From: Zymoseptoria tritici IPO323
Taxonomy: Eukaryota > Ascomycota > Dothideomycetes > Mycosphaerellales > Mycosphaerellaceae
NCBI RefSeq assembly: GCF_000219625.1
Contig: NC_018211.1
Span: forward strand, 1,054,001-1,118,000
Length of the DNA: 64,000 bases
Direction of reading: 5' to 3'
This document shows positions 40,070 to 50,080 of the stretch, piece after piece (the stretch's first letter is position 1; each line of letters starts with the position of its first letter). Under the pieces are notes generated by a model. The model did not search any database. It had not been told where the DNA came from and saw only the letters and a list, made by a program, of their open reading frames with translations. A program made the translations under genes and the position numbers.

Positions 40070-41654
40070 TCACGAGCCTGCCTTGATGCCCGGCGAAGCA
40101 TGTTCATGGCTTGCCTCGCGAATCGTCCTCATTCTCAAACTGCCTCCATCTCTCCCACTGCTCTCAGCCGCTCGCAGCCGACTCTGCTCTTTCCTCCTTG
40201 CTCGATCATCTGCCTCTCGCATTGCCTCTGCAGCTGCCTCGAGCTCAGTCATCTCCTCTTTCCTCTTCGCCGGACCAGCCTTGGTATTGCCAGCGTGCTG
40301 CGCCGCCCAGTCTCGCGTTCTCTGCTCGGCTGTAGTCTCAGACGAAGCTTTGAATTGCGAATTGGTTGCATCGGATGGGCCTGCTGGAGTCTTGCTCGGT
40401 GTTCTCTCATTCTTCGTAACATGTATCGGCTTAGGAACGGGAGACTTGGAACTGCCATCCATTTGACTCGAGCCTGGCCCATCATCGACCACCGTCTCAT
40501 CGTCTCCACCGCCGCGTGTGTTCTTCTTCCTCGGCCAGAGCGAAGGCAGGACGATCTGTTGGAATCGCGGTTCTACACATCGTTCGTCGAACCACTGATG
40601 TATTCTGCCTTCCACCAATTGAGCGATCTTTGGCACATCTTGCAGTCGACTTCGACTTCCAATGAGTGAGTGAACGCTCAAGTCCAGTCGGTAGTCGTCG
40701 AGGAACGTGAAGGTCAAAGTGGTTGGATTTTGTCCTGTGGGATTGAGGGGATGGCCCTCTGTAGTCTTCGGTTGTCCTGTAGGTGCAGCGCTTCCCGCCC
40801 CTTCTGCCGTCCCAGGGTATGAGTCTTCTGAGCTCGGCGAGAAGCTCAAGCTCAACGTTCCTGAGAACCTCACCACGCTTACGGCCAGCGCCACCGGCAA
40901 CACCATCACGAAAGGCTTCGGGTAGTTCAACACCAGCTTCGTCTCAATCCCTAACGTGACCACATCCGACAGATCAACGTCCATTCTCGCCTGCAGCCGT
41001 TCCCCTCTTTGTCCCGTCAATTCCTTCAATGGTGTGCCATTCTCGTCCACGGGTATGACTCGACAGTTGCTGAAGATAGGGAACTCATCCCCAAGACTGA
41101 TCTCTGTGACCCGGATCTCGTCCACAAAGCTGGGCTTCCCAGGCCCGTTCAGCACTGCTGTCAGACTACTCAGGACAGCTTCATCCTCCAATGCATCAGC
41201 TCGAAGTTGTGCAATCGTCTGCGCGATCAACACATTGAACCAATCCAAGCTTTCCGGCTGGTGTCCGTAGACATTGTAGTATGTCTTCTCCAGTATCTTC
41301 TGTACAGTCAGACCGCCATCGGTACGAGGTTTCAGGACGGAAGCGGCGAGGCTTGGTCGAGGTCGGAGAGCTGTCGAAAGAGTACGTTGACGAGTATGCG
41401 AAAGGGTTCTTTGGCGGCGTGCGGCGGCACGGGCGGAGGCTCGTTCGTCTGCGGAGGGCGCGTCGCCGAAGATGAAAAACTTGATGAAGATGAAGAGGAT
41501 GAGGGCGAGAGTGAGTTGGCCGAGTAGAAAACCCCAGGCAAAGGATCCAGAAGATGGTGCAGGGTACGGATTGCCTTGCGAATGTTAGCTTGGGGATGAG
41601 TGTCTCGCACAGACTCGCGTTACCTTGATAGGCTTGTTGTTTCGCCTTGGACAT
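40070..41654 (-). CDS. MMM1: ERMES subunit MMM1
   Basis: A 31-bp first exon (41654-41624), a 49-bp intron (GTAACG, branch CTAAC, AAG) and a second exon 41574-40070 encode 511 residues. Mmm1 is the ER-anchored member of the ERMES complex, which tethers ER to mitochondria and moves phospholipids. After a short luminal part, one transmembrane helix is clear (FLLGQLTLALILFIFIKFFIFG). A basic linker leads to the SMP domain, beginning ILEKTYYNVYGHQPESLDWFNVLIAQTIAQLR and continuing with VTEISLGDEFPIFSNCRV and the dimer-forming LSVHSLIGSRSRLQDVPKIAQLVE. The SMP domain carries a Gly/Pro-rich insert. The C-terminal 90 residues form an extra charged coiled extension (EAAAEAMREADDRARRKEQ). Confidence 0.95.
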
Positions 41655-42212
41655 GACAGTCAAGCAGCTCCCAGCGCTGCTGAGGGGAGGAAATGAACAA
41701 AGGCCGAGGAGGATAGAGGATGCGAAAGGTATAATTATTGCTTCTGCTTCGAAGTCCGCCTAAAACGAGGCTTGAATTTACACTTCGCATCCATCAAATG
41801 ACGTGTGGACATGATGAGCATTGAATCAATTGGGCTCTCGCTGATGTGGCTTCTTTTGTGTTCCGGTTTGGTTGTTGCTTTACAACAGCATTTCGCTTTA
41901 CGCACATTCCGCGCAGGCTTGCATGGGAAACCATAAGGTAAGGTATTCGCGGACATTCGGAGACATCCTCTGCTGCAGAGAAATGCCGTGGTGTCGAGCG
42001 GTTCCCCCAGATCGCATTTCGATCGCCCCACCCGACCGCTGCAGGCACGAAGCAGGGCAGGGTCGCTTTAGACGTCACCTCAGCCTCTCAAGGTGCAAGC
42101 AATTGCGACATCCACCCTAGCATGGTTGGCAATTGACCGCTATGGACCTTGGAGAAGATGTAGCCAGGACGACCACACGTATGTCAAGGCCAGAATGGTT
42201 CCTTGATCGTCC
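41655..42212. promoter_or_regulatory. Divergent promoter between MMM1 and the SDR gene
   Basis: A 558-bp gap. TATAATTAT near 41730 is A/T-rich but not a good TATA box. No gene or repeat is supported. Confidence 0.45.
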
Positions 42213-43395
42213 ATGTCCGACTCACGCCGCCTAGTCCTCGAAAACAATCCCAAGCTTCGACTGCCATCTACGACCGATCCTCCCGGCGATGCGAACCCGC
42301 CTGTGCAAAAGACATGGCTGATATTCGGTGCTACGGGCCATATCGGTCGGTCGCTCGTCAAGGCAGCGCTCAGCCATGGCGACAATGTGACAGCTGTGGG
42401 TAGGACGATGGAGAATAGCGTGGAGCAGATGCAAGGCTGGCATAAACGATGTCTGGGTCTTTTGTGCGATGTGAGAGTACGGAATACAGTCGAGGACGTG
42501 ATACAGCAAAGTATAAAGCGGTGGGGTAAGATCGATATAATTGTGAAGTGAGTGTGCAATCTGGCTATGGGAAACAACGTTCAATGTTGATGTCAGATTC
42601 AGCTGCACCGGATATGGAGTCATAGGAGCATGCGAGGACCAGGACGACTCAGACCTACGCTCCCAATTCGAGACGAACTTCATGGGCACTCTCAATATTC
42701 TTCAGCTATCCCTTCCGCATCTGAGAGAGCAAGCGGCGAAGCGCAAACCGGATGAGAATGCCGGGCGATACATTATCTTCTCCTCAACCTCCGGTGCACT
42801 CGGAGTTCCCGGTCTTGGACCCTACTGCGCGACCAAGTATGCCACGGAAGGCTTGATCGAGAGCATGCTGTATGAGATCGATGCGTTTGGTATCAAAGCG
42901 ACACTCGTTGAACCAGGCCACATGCGTTTGGACGAACCTACCGGGTTGGACGACAAAGCTTCTGATGGCGGTCTCACTAACGGGAACAGCGTCAAGATCA
43001 AGAAATATGGACACTTTCTCGTCAAGACTCCTTCAGCACCATATAATACTCCAACCGCACCAGCGAACCATGCGAGGAGGATTGTCCAGTGGCTATCAGA
43101 TCGGCAGCCGACAAGCGCCGTCAAGTCTGCAGAATTGGTCTGGCAACTGGGTCATTGCAGGTTCCCGCCGTTGAGACTATTACTTGGGACGTACGCCGTG
43201 GAAAGCGTGAGAGACCGACTACGGAGCGTGATTGAAGAAATCGAAGACTGGAAGCATCTGCATTTCCCCACTGGAGAGGACGATGGCAAGGTCAAGGAGG
43301 AGAAGGCTGGCGACAACGATGACGACATGGAAGATGCCATGGATCTTGGAGAAGACGGAGGCGCGGAAGTCAAGGACGAGGAGGAAGAGGGCTGA
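42213..43395 (+). CDS. Short-chain dehydrogenase/reductase
   Basis: Exons 42213-42547 and 42597-43395 (49-bp intron, GTGAGT...TCAG) encode 377 residues. The classical SDR features are intact: cofactor motif GATGHIG near residue 41, Arg after the second strand (GRTMEN) suggesting NADPH preference, the catalytic Ser in IIFSSTSGALG, and YCATK providing Tyr and Lys. Asn of the tetrad is present in ETNFMGTLN. It resembles the retinol-dehydrogenase-like SDRs in which GYGVIGACED follows the cofactor region. The last 50 residues form an acidic tail (DNDDDMEDAMDLGEDGG) not needed for the fold and unusual for an SDR. The substrate is unknown. Confidence 0.88.
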
Positions 43396-43492
43396 GAAAA
43401 ACTCTTTCATGACGGAAATGACTGTCTCAATATCTCTCAATTCCGAGCACTGATAGGCAGTGTGCCTCACACTCGCCTCCACACGGACACGC

Positions 43493-43960
43493 CTACAACT
43501 GTAGACCCAGCATCAGAGAGAGCATTTCATCAGTCGAAAGGGCTTGCGCCACGAACACAACATCCCCGGGGTCTTGACCCATCAACAGAGAATCTTGTAT
43601 GATGTCCATTATCCTCTGGCGTGGTGACAAAGGCAGCCGGTTCATGATCCCAAGATGCCCTTCGAACTCCAGAAACATCCTCAATGGAGCTTCAACTGTG
43701 GCAGAGATCATCTGCTGGATATTGTCGACTGTCATGTCTGCCCTCACGACCCATTCGAAAGGAGGACAGTTGAAGAGCCGGACCTCTACCCTTGCGGTGT
43801 TTTGGGATGTGCGAGTTTGCGTGTCGCTGGGTCTGCTGAGCTCATGATTGAGATGGGCATAGCTTGATCGGATGGGCAGGCTGCGGCGCCGCAATTCCAC
43901 GGTGTTTGCACATCTGGCACACCGCGCATTTGGATTGGTTCGGCAAGTGTGGTTGTTCAT
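43493..43960 (-). CDS. Small unassigned protein with a possible ubiquitin-like region
   Basis: A product of 155 residues from the ATG at 43960 (MNNHTCRTN); the frame is open farther upstream to 44128. I do not recognise the protein. Its N-terminus has a CxxC-type cluster (CRTNPNARCARCANT) that might bind zinc. Residues 70-150 show alternating hydrophobic strands and a helix (VEVRLFNCPPFEWVVRADMTVDNIQQMISAT ... FLEFEG) of the kind seen in ubiquitin-like beta-grasp folds. This is a visual resemblance only. It is divergent from another unassigned small gene. It could be lineage-specific. Confidence 0.45.
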   Translation of the reverse strand: MNNHTCRTNPNARCARCANTVELRRRSLPIRSSYAHLNHELSRPSDTQTRTSQNTARVEVRLFNCPPFEWVVRADMTVDNIQQMISATVEAPLRMFLEFEGHLGIMNRLPLSPRQRIMDIIQDSLLMGQDPGDVVFVAQALSTDEMLSLMLGLQL

Positions 43961-44480
43961 GATGCTGTGCTGAAGGACGCTGGATGGTATGCTTGATGGA
44001 TAGACTGTGAGGATGTTACGGGCATTTTGTCTTGTCCAGGTGGTGGCTTGCGCTGTCCGATCAAGATCAAATCGGCTGAACCCTGCCGAAACGTTTGGCA
44101 TCGGGAGATCGCATCTCATTGCCAGCAACTCCGTTTGTCAATATTGTCAGAACGCAGCTGCTATGATATATTGCACAATCGCAGATGCGTGTCGATTCAC
44201 CAGACTATGAGGACTGCCTTGTGGAGACTTTACTCAAAGATGCTCAATGTCAGTTAAGGCAGTGGCACCAGATGGCATTATTCACGGCATGAGCAGGTGA
44301 CAGGCGCTCGCTATTGCATAGAGCATCGTCAGTACTAGCTCGCATTATGGAATGGACTGTTGGAAGCGCACATCAAGACAGTTCCAGCTTGCTTCGGCCA
44401 CCTTCCCTACCTCTTCGATCATATCAAAACTATCGCCATCGCTCGGCACAGAGTTACAAGACCACATTCCGATCGCCGCC
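43961..44480. promoter_or_regulatory. Divergent gap between two unassigned small genes
   Basis: A 520-bp gap, more A/T-rich than the neighbouring coding sequence (for example TATGATATATTGCAC near 44162). No further gene was recognised. Confidence 0.4.
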
Positions 44481-44987
44481 ATGAGCAACATGCCGGCCGG
44501 ATTGCCAGACCTCACCCACATGACTCTCGATGACTTCTCTCAAGAGCTTCGATGGACGGACGCAACGACAGAGCCAGCCAATGCATATCCTCCAGACTTG
44601 CAATTAACAGCGAGCGATCAAGCTGAGCAGAATCTCGCGTCGCTCAGACTCGCAATCTACCAAGCCGACGTTGCCAGAGCCCAAGCCGAGCGTGAGACTG
44701 AACTACTCCATGGCAGCCTCCCGCAGAGGTCTGTCTCACCACCTATCGACATTTTCTATCCTGGATATCTGCCGCCTTCAATGAGTGGAGTGGACTTGTG
44801 CTGTTGGCCGAGCATCGGCCTGGAGCTTGAGCAAATTCAGCAACGTTGGGACGACGAGCACGTCGAAAGCTGTTCGTGTTTATGCGAAAGCATGATTGAC
44901 ACGGGAGGCTGCTACTGTACGCATCTTGATCATGTCGAAGACGCCGATGACGGCGATGCTGGTCTCTTACCAGCCTGGGCGACTTAG
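44481..44987 (+). CDS. Small unassigned acidic, Cys-containing protein
   Basis: A 168-residue product from the ATG at 44481, which lies in a near-perfect Kozak context (GCCGCCATGAGC). The frame is open to 44352, where a longer start is possible. The first half is a helical, polar region (DQAEQNLASLRLAIYQADVARAQAERE). The second half contains CCWP, then CSCLC and CYCTHLDH, a cysteine cluster that could bind metal. It ends in acidic DADDGDAG. No family was recognised. No signal peptide is seen from the preferred start. Confidence 0.42.
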   Translation: MSNMPAGLPDLTHMTLDDFSQELRWTDATTEPANAYPPDLQLTASDQAEQNLASLRLAIYQADVARAQAERETELLHGSLPQRSVSPPIDIFYPGYLPPSMSGVDLCCWPSIGLELEQIQQRWDDEHVESCSCLCESMIDTGGCYCTHLDHVEDADDGDAGLLPAWAT

Positions 44988-45096
44988 AAGGGCAGGCGTA
45001 CGGTGAGGTTTCGCTGCGGTCCTGATTTATCAATGGCGAGTATATAGATGTTCTCCAATCTGAGCTTTCCGTTATGCAATATGTGCCCAGCCACCC

Positions 45097-48000
45097 TCAA
45101 CTATCCAAGTAATCGCCTTCGCCAACGAATAGCACGCGCCTCTGGGTATCATCAAATAAAGTCGCACCAATAAAATGCCGCTTCAACACACCTGCGCCTT
45201 TCCCATGATCCAAGCAATCTTCCAAGACTCTCCAGTCGTAGACCTCCACTCGCTCCCTGAATTGCCCACTGTTCAATCTTCGAATCTGTTTGACCAATGC
45301 ACGGACCTGCTCGACTCGCTTGCCTTCCACCAATACAACCTTACGCATCCCAGGGTATGACTGACTTTCAGAGACAGTCTCTGTAAGTCGTGGGTGCGCG
45401 AAAGAGCCCCGATCCCAGTGCTTGATGTCTCTGGCGACCGTGGCGCCGTGGCAAGCCAGCAGGTCTTCTGTTATGTACGGAGTGTGCGCAATGCAAGGTG
45501 CCAGCACGATGACTGCGTTGGAAAAGGCACATGTGCTCGACTCACAAGTCGCTCTAGACACGATGTTGGCATCGTGACCGAGCTTGCGACTTGGTCGCAC
45601 CCAAGACATAATTTTGCGCGTGAGGTTGACGAACGCCTCAGAGCCGCGATCTGACTGTGCGGATGCCGGTGGATCTGATGGTACCTTGATGTTCACCGTG
45701 ATCTCGGCGAGCGGAGCCTGCGACGTCTTAGATCCATGGGAGCGCGGTGCAAGCTCGGAAAGTGTGCGCTGCCTCTTCGCAACGGGTCGGCGGGCTTCAT
45801 GCTCGTCTTCGCTACGCCTTTTACCGAGTGAGGGTCTCGTAGGGCCGACTTGAGTGGCGTGATCAAGCGGCGAGCTTGGAGGCTTTGGAGAAGATGCCAT
45901 ATTTCTAATAGCTCGGGAGGCACACGCTTGGACAGCAGCCGGCTCCGGAGGACTAGTTGCAGGTGTCGAAGCATTGACAGGCGAACGTCGTGGCGTGACC
46001 GTCGCGGTCCGCCGCCTGGGTGAAATTGTGCTTTGTCGGTCGACCTTCCTCTTGCAAGAAGCCTCGAGCTTGTCTAGCCAGCGCGCTGTCTCTTGAGATT
46101 CAGAGTCTGGTGCTGCCCTTGCAGCCTTGCCATGTTGCTGCAGTTCTTGAAATGTGACACAGTCCAGCCAAGTACGATCTTCGTGTAGTTTCTTGACTCT
46201 CGGGTGGCGAAGCATAAGAAAGTCGCAGTCTGAAGGCTTCACGAAGCCAGAGCCGAGCACTTCGAAAACGAGTGGCTTCTCGAAGACCACCGACATCTTT
46301 ACTGTGGATGCCGAAACCACATCGAACTTCCTGGACGACTGAATCGACGTGTACGGCTGCTCCGAGAGCCGTCCCAGAATATTTGCCGTTTCAAGCACAG
46401 CCTTTGGGATGCAATGTTCTTGGTCAACAGTACCGACGTGTTTGAAGATGGGCTTCGAGTCAAGTCGTTGAACATCTTCCTTGTTCATCAAGCAGCCGAG
46501 ATAGAACGTATTCCACTTGATGAGCCTGCTGGCGTTGACAGGCTGTTGCGCTGCATGGTAGCTCGCACCAATGATTGCAAAGTCTTCTTCGTCTCCCAGG
46601 CCCGTGATATAGTCCTTCTTGACCTTGATGAAACTCTTCTTGTAATCGTCGTTGCTGCCATCCAGAGAGAAGTAAGGAACCTCGCAAGGCTTGAGGATCA
46701 GGCCTTCGCAGCGATGAGCTATTGACATTCCAAATTGTTGCATCAACGACTTCTTGGCCTTCGAAGACCCATCGAAGTTGATCACTTTCCACTCTGCAGC
46801 CATGACTCGACCCGGAATCTTTTGGTAGGCTTCGCGCAACCAGATTCGACGCTCGTCCACAGGCTTGTTCATCACAATCTCGTCATCGAAGAGGAGAAGG
46901 TCAAAGAAGACTATGGCAAGATGTTCATGGGCGTGTCTCTGAGAATCCTTCTCTGTGCCGAGGGGAACTCCAGAGCGCGTGACATATTTTCTGATCGTCT
47001 CGAAAGGGAGTACACGATGTTCCTTATCGGAGTAGACCACAAGCTCTCCAAGAATTATGAGCTGCTTCTTAAATCTGCAATCAGGTCTTCCGAGGCGGAG
47101 AGAGTCGACCAAAGTCCGATGGATGAGGCTGCGGTCCATGGTCGAATCCTTCCCACTCTTGGAGAATATCTGGATACACTCGGCAGGCACAGATGATCTC
47201 GAAAGGTCGATGTGTACCTCGCAGTACTCCCCATCGTACTTGCGCTCCAGATTCCACTTCTTTCCCTTCAGCATTGTGTCGAGGCAGTAGTCAATTCCTC
47301 GGGCCTTGTGGAAAGTAGGCCTGCCGACCTTGGTGCCGACTCTTGGACGGATCTTTGAGCTTGCGGCTTCCCGTAGAAGCCGTTGAGATCGAGGATCAGG
47401 ATTGCTGTGATACTCGGCCAATTCGCCTTTCAGAAGAGATACCGCGGCCTCGAAATCTCTCTGAAATCGCAGCAAGTCGGGTAAGAGGAAGTGGAAGTTC
47501 TTCAGGATCAATGTTTCATCGATGCAGAGCGGTTTGAAATTCTTGAGGATCAGTCGACAAAGCCACTTTCCTTCCTGAGGTCCGATGCGTTTCAAGATGT
47601 ATACCAGAGTCGCATCACGAGCTTCTGATGAACCTGGCGGCAGTCGTGGGACAGAAGGATCGGAGAATCGGCAATGTCCAGCAAGGAGCTGAAGCATGTC
47701 ATCGACTTCTTCAAGGGTGACCGCAGCATTGCCTCTCGTCGCCTCTTGCCCTCCAGCTTTGAGGACTCTTTCGAGGCATTCCGCCAGGTCACCGGATCCA
47801 AATCTTTTGTAGGCCTCGAGATCAGGTCTTCGGCTTGCGCCCAGGCCCAAGGCTCGGCCTAGTATGCGGCACAGAGATTGCTCCTGAATACCATAGACTC
47901 GGTCGGTCCGTCGTTCTGGCAAAATTGCGGAAAGCAATGCTGTCGATCCATGGACGTCAAGCTCGTTGATGTGCCTTCGATGCGACTTGAACCAGCTCTC

Positions 48001-48114
48001 GACGAGCTCTCGGTTTCTGACGACCTTTTGAGGCGGGAGGAATGCCGGATAATGGAGTTCGACGTCCTCGAGTCGTTGTAGCAGAGTGCATATCTCGGAG
48101 AATGGGAAAGGCAT
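45097..48114 (-). CDS. Fungal ATP-dependent DNA ligase (LIG4-like) with C-terminal BRCT region
   Basis: A single-exon gene of 1005 residues from the ATG at 48114. The frame is open for 214 further codons upstream, but that part has no good ATG at its far end and is not protein-like. The N-terminal helical domain (about residues 1-250) is followed by the nucleotidyltransferase core. Motif I is LERKYDGEYC with the adenylated Lys at 292; where most ligases have Arg (KxDGxR), this one has Tyr297. Motifs III (IILGELVVYS), IV (CEGLILKP) and V (KKSFIKVKKDY) are intact, then an OB domain. A disordered region of about 180 residues precedes a C-terminal BRCT-like segment (FSNAVIVLAPCIAHTPYITEDLLACHGATV). 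The family is fungal and distinct from LIG1; a repair role is likely but not proven. Confidence 0.87.
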   Translation of the reverse strand: MPFPFSEICTLLQRLEDVELHYPAFLPPQKVVRNRELVESWFKSHRRHINELDVHGSTALLSAILPERRTDRVYGIQEQSLCRILGRALGLGASRRPDLEAYKRFGSGDLAECLERVLKAGGQEATRGNAAVTLEEVDDMLQLLAGHCRFSDPSVPRLPPGSSEARDATLVYILKRIGPQEGKWLCRLILKNFKPLCIDETLILKNFHFLLPDLLRFQRDFEAAVSLLKGELAEYHSNPDPRSQRLLREAASSKIRPRVGTKVGRPTFHKARGIDYCLDTMLKGKKWNLERKYDGEYCEVHIDLSRSSVPAECIQIFSKSGKDSTMDRSLIHRTLVDSLRLGRPDCRFKKQLIILGELVVYSDKEHRVLPFETIRKYVTRSGVPLGTEKDSQRHAHEHLAIVFFDLLLFDDEIVMNKPVDERRIWLREAYQKIPGRVMAAEWKVINFDGSSKAKKSLMQQFGMSIAHRCEGLILKPCEVPYFSLDGSNDDYKKSFIKVKKDYITGLGDEEDFAIIGASYHAAQQPVNASRLIKWNTFYLGCLMNKEDVQRLDSKPIFKHVGTVDQEHCIPKAVLETANILGRLSEQPYTSIQSSRKFDVVSASTVKMSVVFEKPLVFEVLGSGFVKPSDCDFLMLRHPRVKKLHEDRTWLDCVTFQELQQHGKAARAAPDSESQETARWLDKLEASCKRKVDRQSTISPRRRTATVTPRRSPVNASTPATSPPEPAAVQACASRAIRNMASSPKPPSSPLDHATQVGPTRPSLGKRRSEDEHEARRPVAKRQRTLSELAPRSHGSKTSQAPLAEITVNIKVPSDPPASAQSDRGSEAFVNLTRKIMSWVRPSRKLGHDANIVSRATCESSTCAFSNAVIVLAPCIAHTPYITEDLLACHGATVARDIKHWDRGSFAHPRLTETVSESQSYPGMRKVVLVEGKRVEQVRALVKQIRRLNSGQFRERVEVYDWRVLEDCLDHGKGAGVLKRHFIGATLFDDTQRRVLFVGEGDYLDS

Positions 48115-48785
48115 ATTCTTCAAAAGAAATATGGGCGCAGAAAAGCCGAATGGAATGTTTGTCGAACAATGAATTGCGCAGTCATGATGGAGGGTGTTGA
48201 CTCCAATGACCGCGCTTCTGACAAACACATGTGATCGTTGGGAGGAAGTCACCGATATGATATATGGAAGTGAGCGTGGGAGGAAGTTGCATGTGCCGAC
48301 GCGCTGCGACGCGAGGACAAAGAAGAGCGGGGCTTTATCTAAAGTGCCAAATTGCCACAAAATCACGTGACATCGTTTCATTTGCGAGGTGAGGTACCTT
48401 AATGCTGCTTGCCCTGCGGCAGGCAGATAGGTCCTCCAGATGCTCACTTGCGAAACACTTTCAGTCCACCCTCGCAGTACGCTCCATCGACTACGTTGCT
48501 CAATAGGTCGCGTCAAGATCGCACGACTCTTCCGATTCTGGGAGTCCTGTATATCAACAGGAAGTGACTGCAGTATGTCTTTTTGGAAAGACGAATTGGC
48601 CGCGGCCGAGTCGGATATGAAAATCCGAGTATTGTTTGCGAAAGTCCGTTCGCGAGCGGCCTGTGGCTGGCATGTCCCAAAGACGATTCGTGAGTCGAAC
48701 TCAGGCCGGCCGGCTTCATGAGGTCGTGGTGACTTGCCAATCACTACTGTACTCACTGGTCAAAGAGCATGGCATGGCCAGCATT
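48115..48785. promoter_or_regulatory. Ligase promoter / DCP1 3' flank
   Basis: A 671-bp gap. The ligase frame continues open through most of it without stop, giving a non-protein-like translation. No other gene was recognised. Confidence 0.4.
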
Positions 48786-49688
48786 TCATCCTCTCTTTGC
48801 GTTCTTGAATAGGTCCAGCAGAGCGTTCTGTTGGGACGGAGGAGCAGCTGCTTGGTGGGCCGTTTGATGTATCTGAAAGGACTCCGTCGCCGGCGCACCG
48901 AATTGTTGGCCCTGCGCGTACTCGTATGTATGGTGAGGACCACTGACACCATGCGGCTGGAGCAGTGGTTGAATCTGACCTTCGGGCTGCATCGGCGGCT
49001 TCGCAAACAGCGTAGCAAGATCTATTTGCTGGCCGGCGAGCTGCTGACGAGGCGCCGTAGGTTCCGGGATCACTTCTGGTTCAGTATGCGACTCAATGTG
49101 GCCATCCTGCTCGTGTTGACCCTTCGCGTCCAGTGCATCCTGCTCTGCTCTCATAGCACAATCCATGATCGTCTTTGCTATGACCTCCCTCGTGTCTGGA
49201 ACACTGTCTCCATCCGAGAAGATCCAGATACCATAGATGTGTGGTGTTCCATCATCTCCAACGATTTGCACAATAACGTACTCCTCTGTGATCTCAATAT
49301 TCTCGGTGCTGACAATGTCCAATTGAAAGTTCTCCGGATTCTTCCTGTTCAAGATGACCACCCTGTATCGCGGATACAGTTCTCCGCCGAGTTGACAGAC
49401 GAAAAGCGATCCTTGTGTCTCGCACTTCTCCCATCCTTGCGTCTCCGGCGAGAAGAGGTATAGCACAGCGAAAGGCGCGACCGCGATAATGCCTTCGATC
49501 TCCGGACACCAGCGTCGCAAGACAAGCAGGTTGAGCTCAGCGTTTGATCGTACGGGCGGCGGTGGGACTATAGCCATCGACTGGCTGTCCGTGTAGTTTG
49601 CGGTATCGGTCTCATAGTCAGATTGTATGGCTACGGTGGGTTGTGGTTGATGTTGCGCATTGCGCGCGGTCTTTCGCTTCGGAGGCAT
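48786..49688 (-). CDS. DCP1: mRNA-decapping regulator DCP1
   Basis: A single-exon gene of 300 residues. Dcp1 is the EVH1-domain activator of the Dcp2 decapping enzyme in P-bodies. The EVH1 fold spans about residues 48-185: ELNLLVLRRWCPEIEGIIAVAPFAVLYLF, ETQGSLFVCQL, YRVVILNRKNPENFQLDI and HIYGIWIF. The last is the conserved GIWIF motif near the Dcp2-facing surface. The tail (residues 190-300) is Gln/Pro-rich and ends with LLDLFKNAK, resembling the short leucine-rich helices that recruit decapping cofactors in fungal Dcp1 tails. Length and domain are typical of filamentous fungi. It is divergent from the 5-phosphatase gene. Confidence 0.9.
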   Translation of the reverse strand: MPPKRKTARNAQHQPQPTVAIQSDYETDTANYTDSQSMAIVPPPPVRSNAELNLLVLRRWCPEIEGIIAVAPFAVLYLFSPETQGWEKCETQGSLFVCQLGGELYPRYRVVILNRKNPENFQLDIVSTENIEITEEYVIVQIVGDDGTPHIYGIWIFSDGDSVPDTREVIAKTIMDCAMRAEQDALDAKGQHEQDGHIESHTEPEVIPEPTAPRQQLAGQQIDLATLFAKPPMQPEGQIQPLLQPHGVSGPHHTYEYAQGQQFGAPATESFQIHQTAHQAAAPPSQQNALLDLFKNAKRG

Positions 49689-50080
49689 GTCGCGTGCCTA
49701 TGTTGGTCATGTCCAGATGTAACCTTCGCATTCGATAATGTTCCGGACAATGTTCACGTTATCCATGGAGGGTACAATATGCAATGCGATGTCGAAAGCG
49801 GCGTGAGCTAGAACTATCTCTCTCATCACATGAAGATTGAAAGCTCACCTCCAGGGTCCTGCTCCACTTCCGCCGTTGCGTCAGACTGCGGCAATGACCA
49901 GCAAGGCACACGCCCCCAAATTGCCAGTGAGATCGAGACCAACTTTTGGATGCTTCGGTCGCTTTTAATCTTGGAGATCCTCCCGGACCAAAGCTCCGGG
50001 ATCTGAAGCATGATACTGCCATGGATATACATTCATAACGAAAACAACAATTTGATTCGCCTTTGAGTTCGCCTGTCAGC
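49689..50080. promoter_or_regulatory. Divergent promoter between DCP1 and the 5-phosphatase gene
   Basis: A 392-bp gap between divergent start codons. No TATA box or known element was recognised. Confidence 0.45.

Noticed and set aside
48115..48756. N-terminal extension of the DNA ligase by 214 codons
   Set aside because: The far end opens with GTG, not ATG, and the translation lacks domain-like sequence. The ATG at 48114 begins a typical helical domain.
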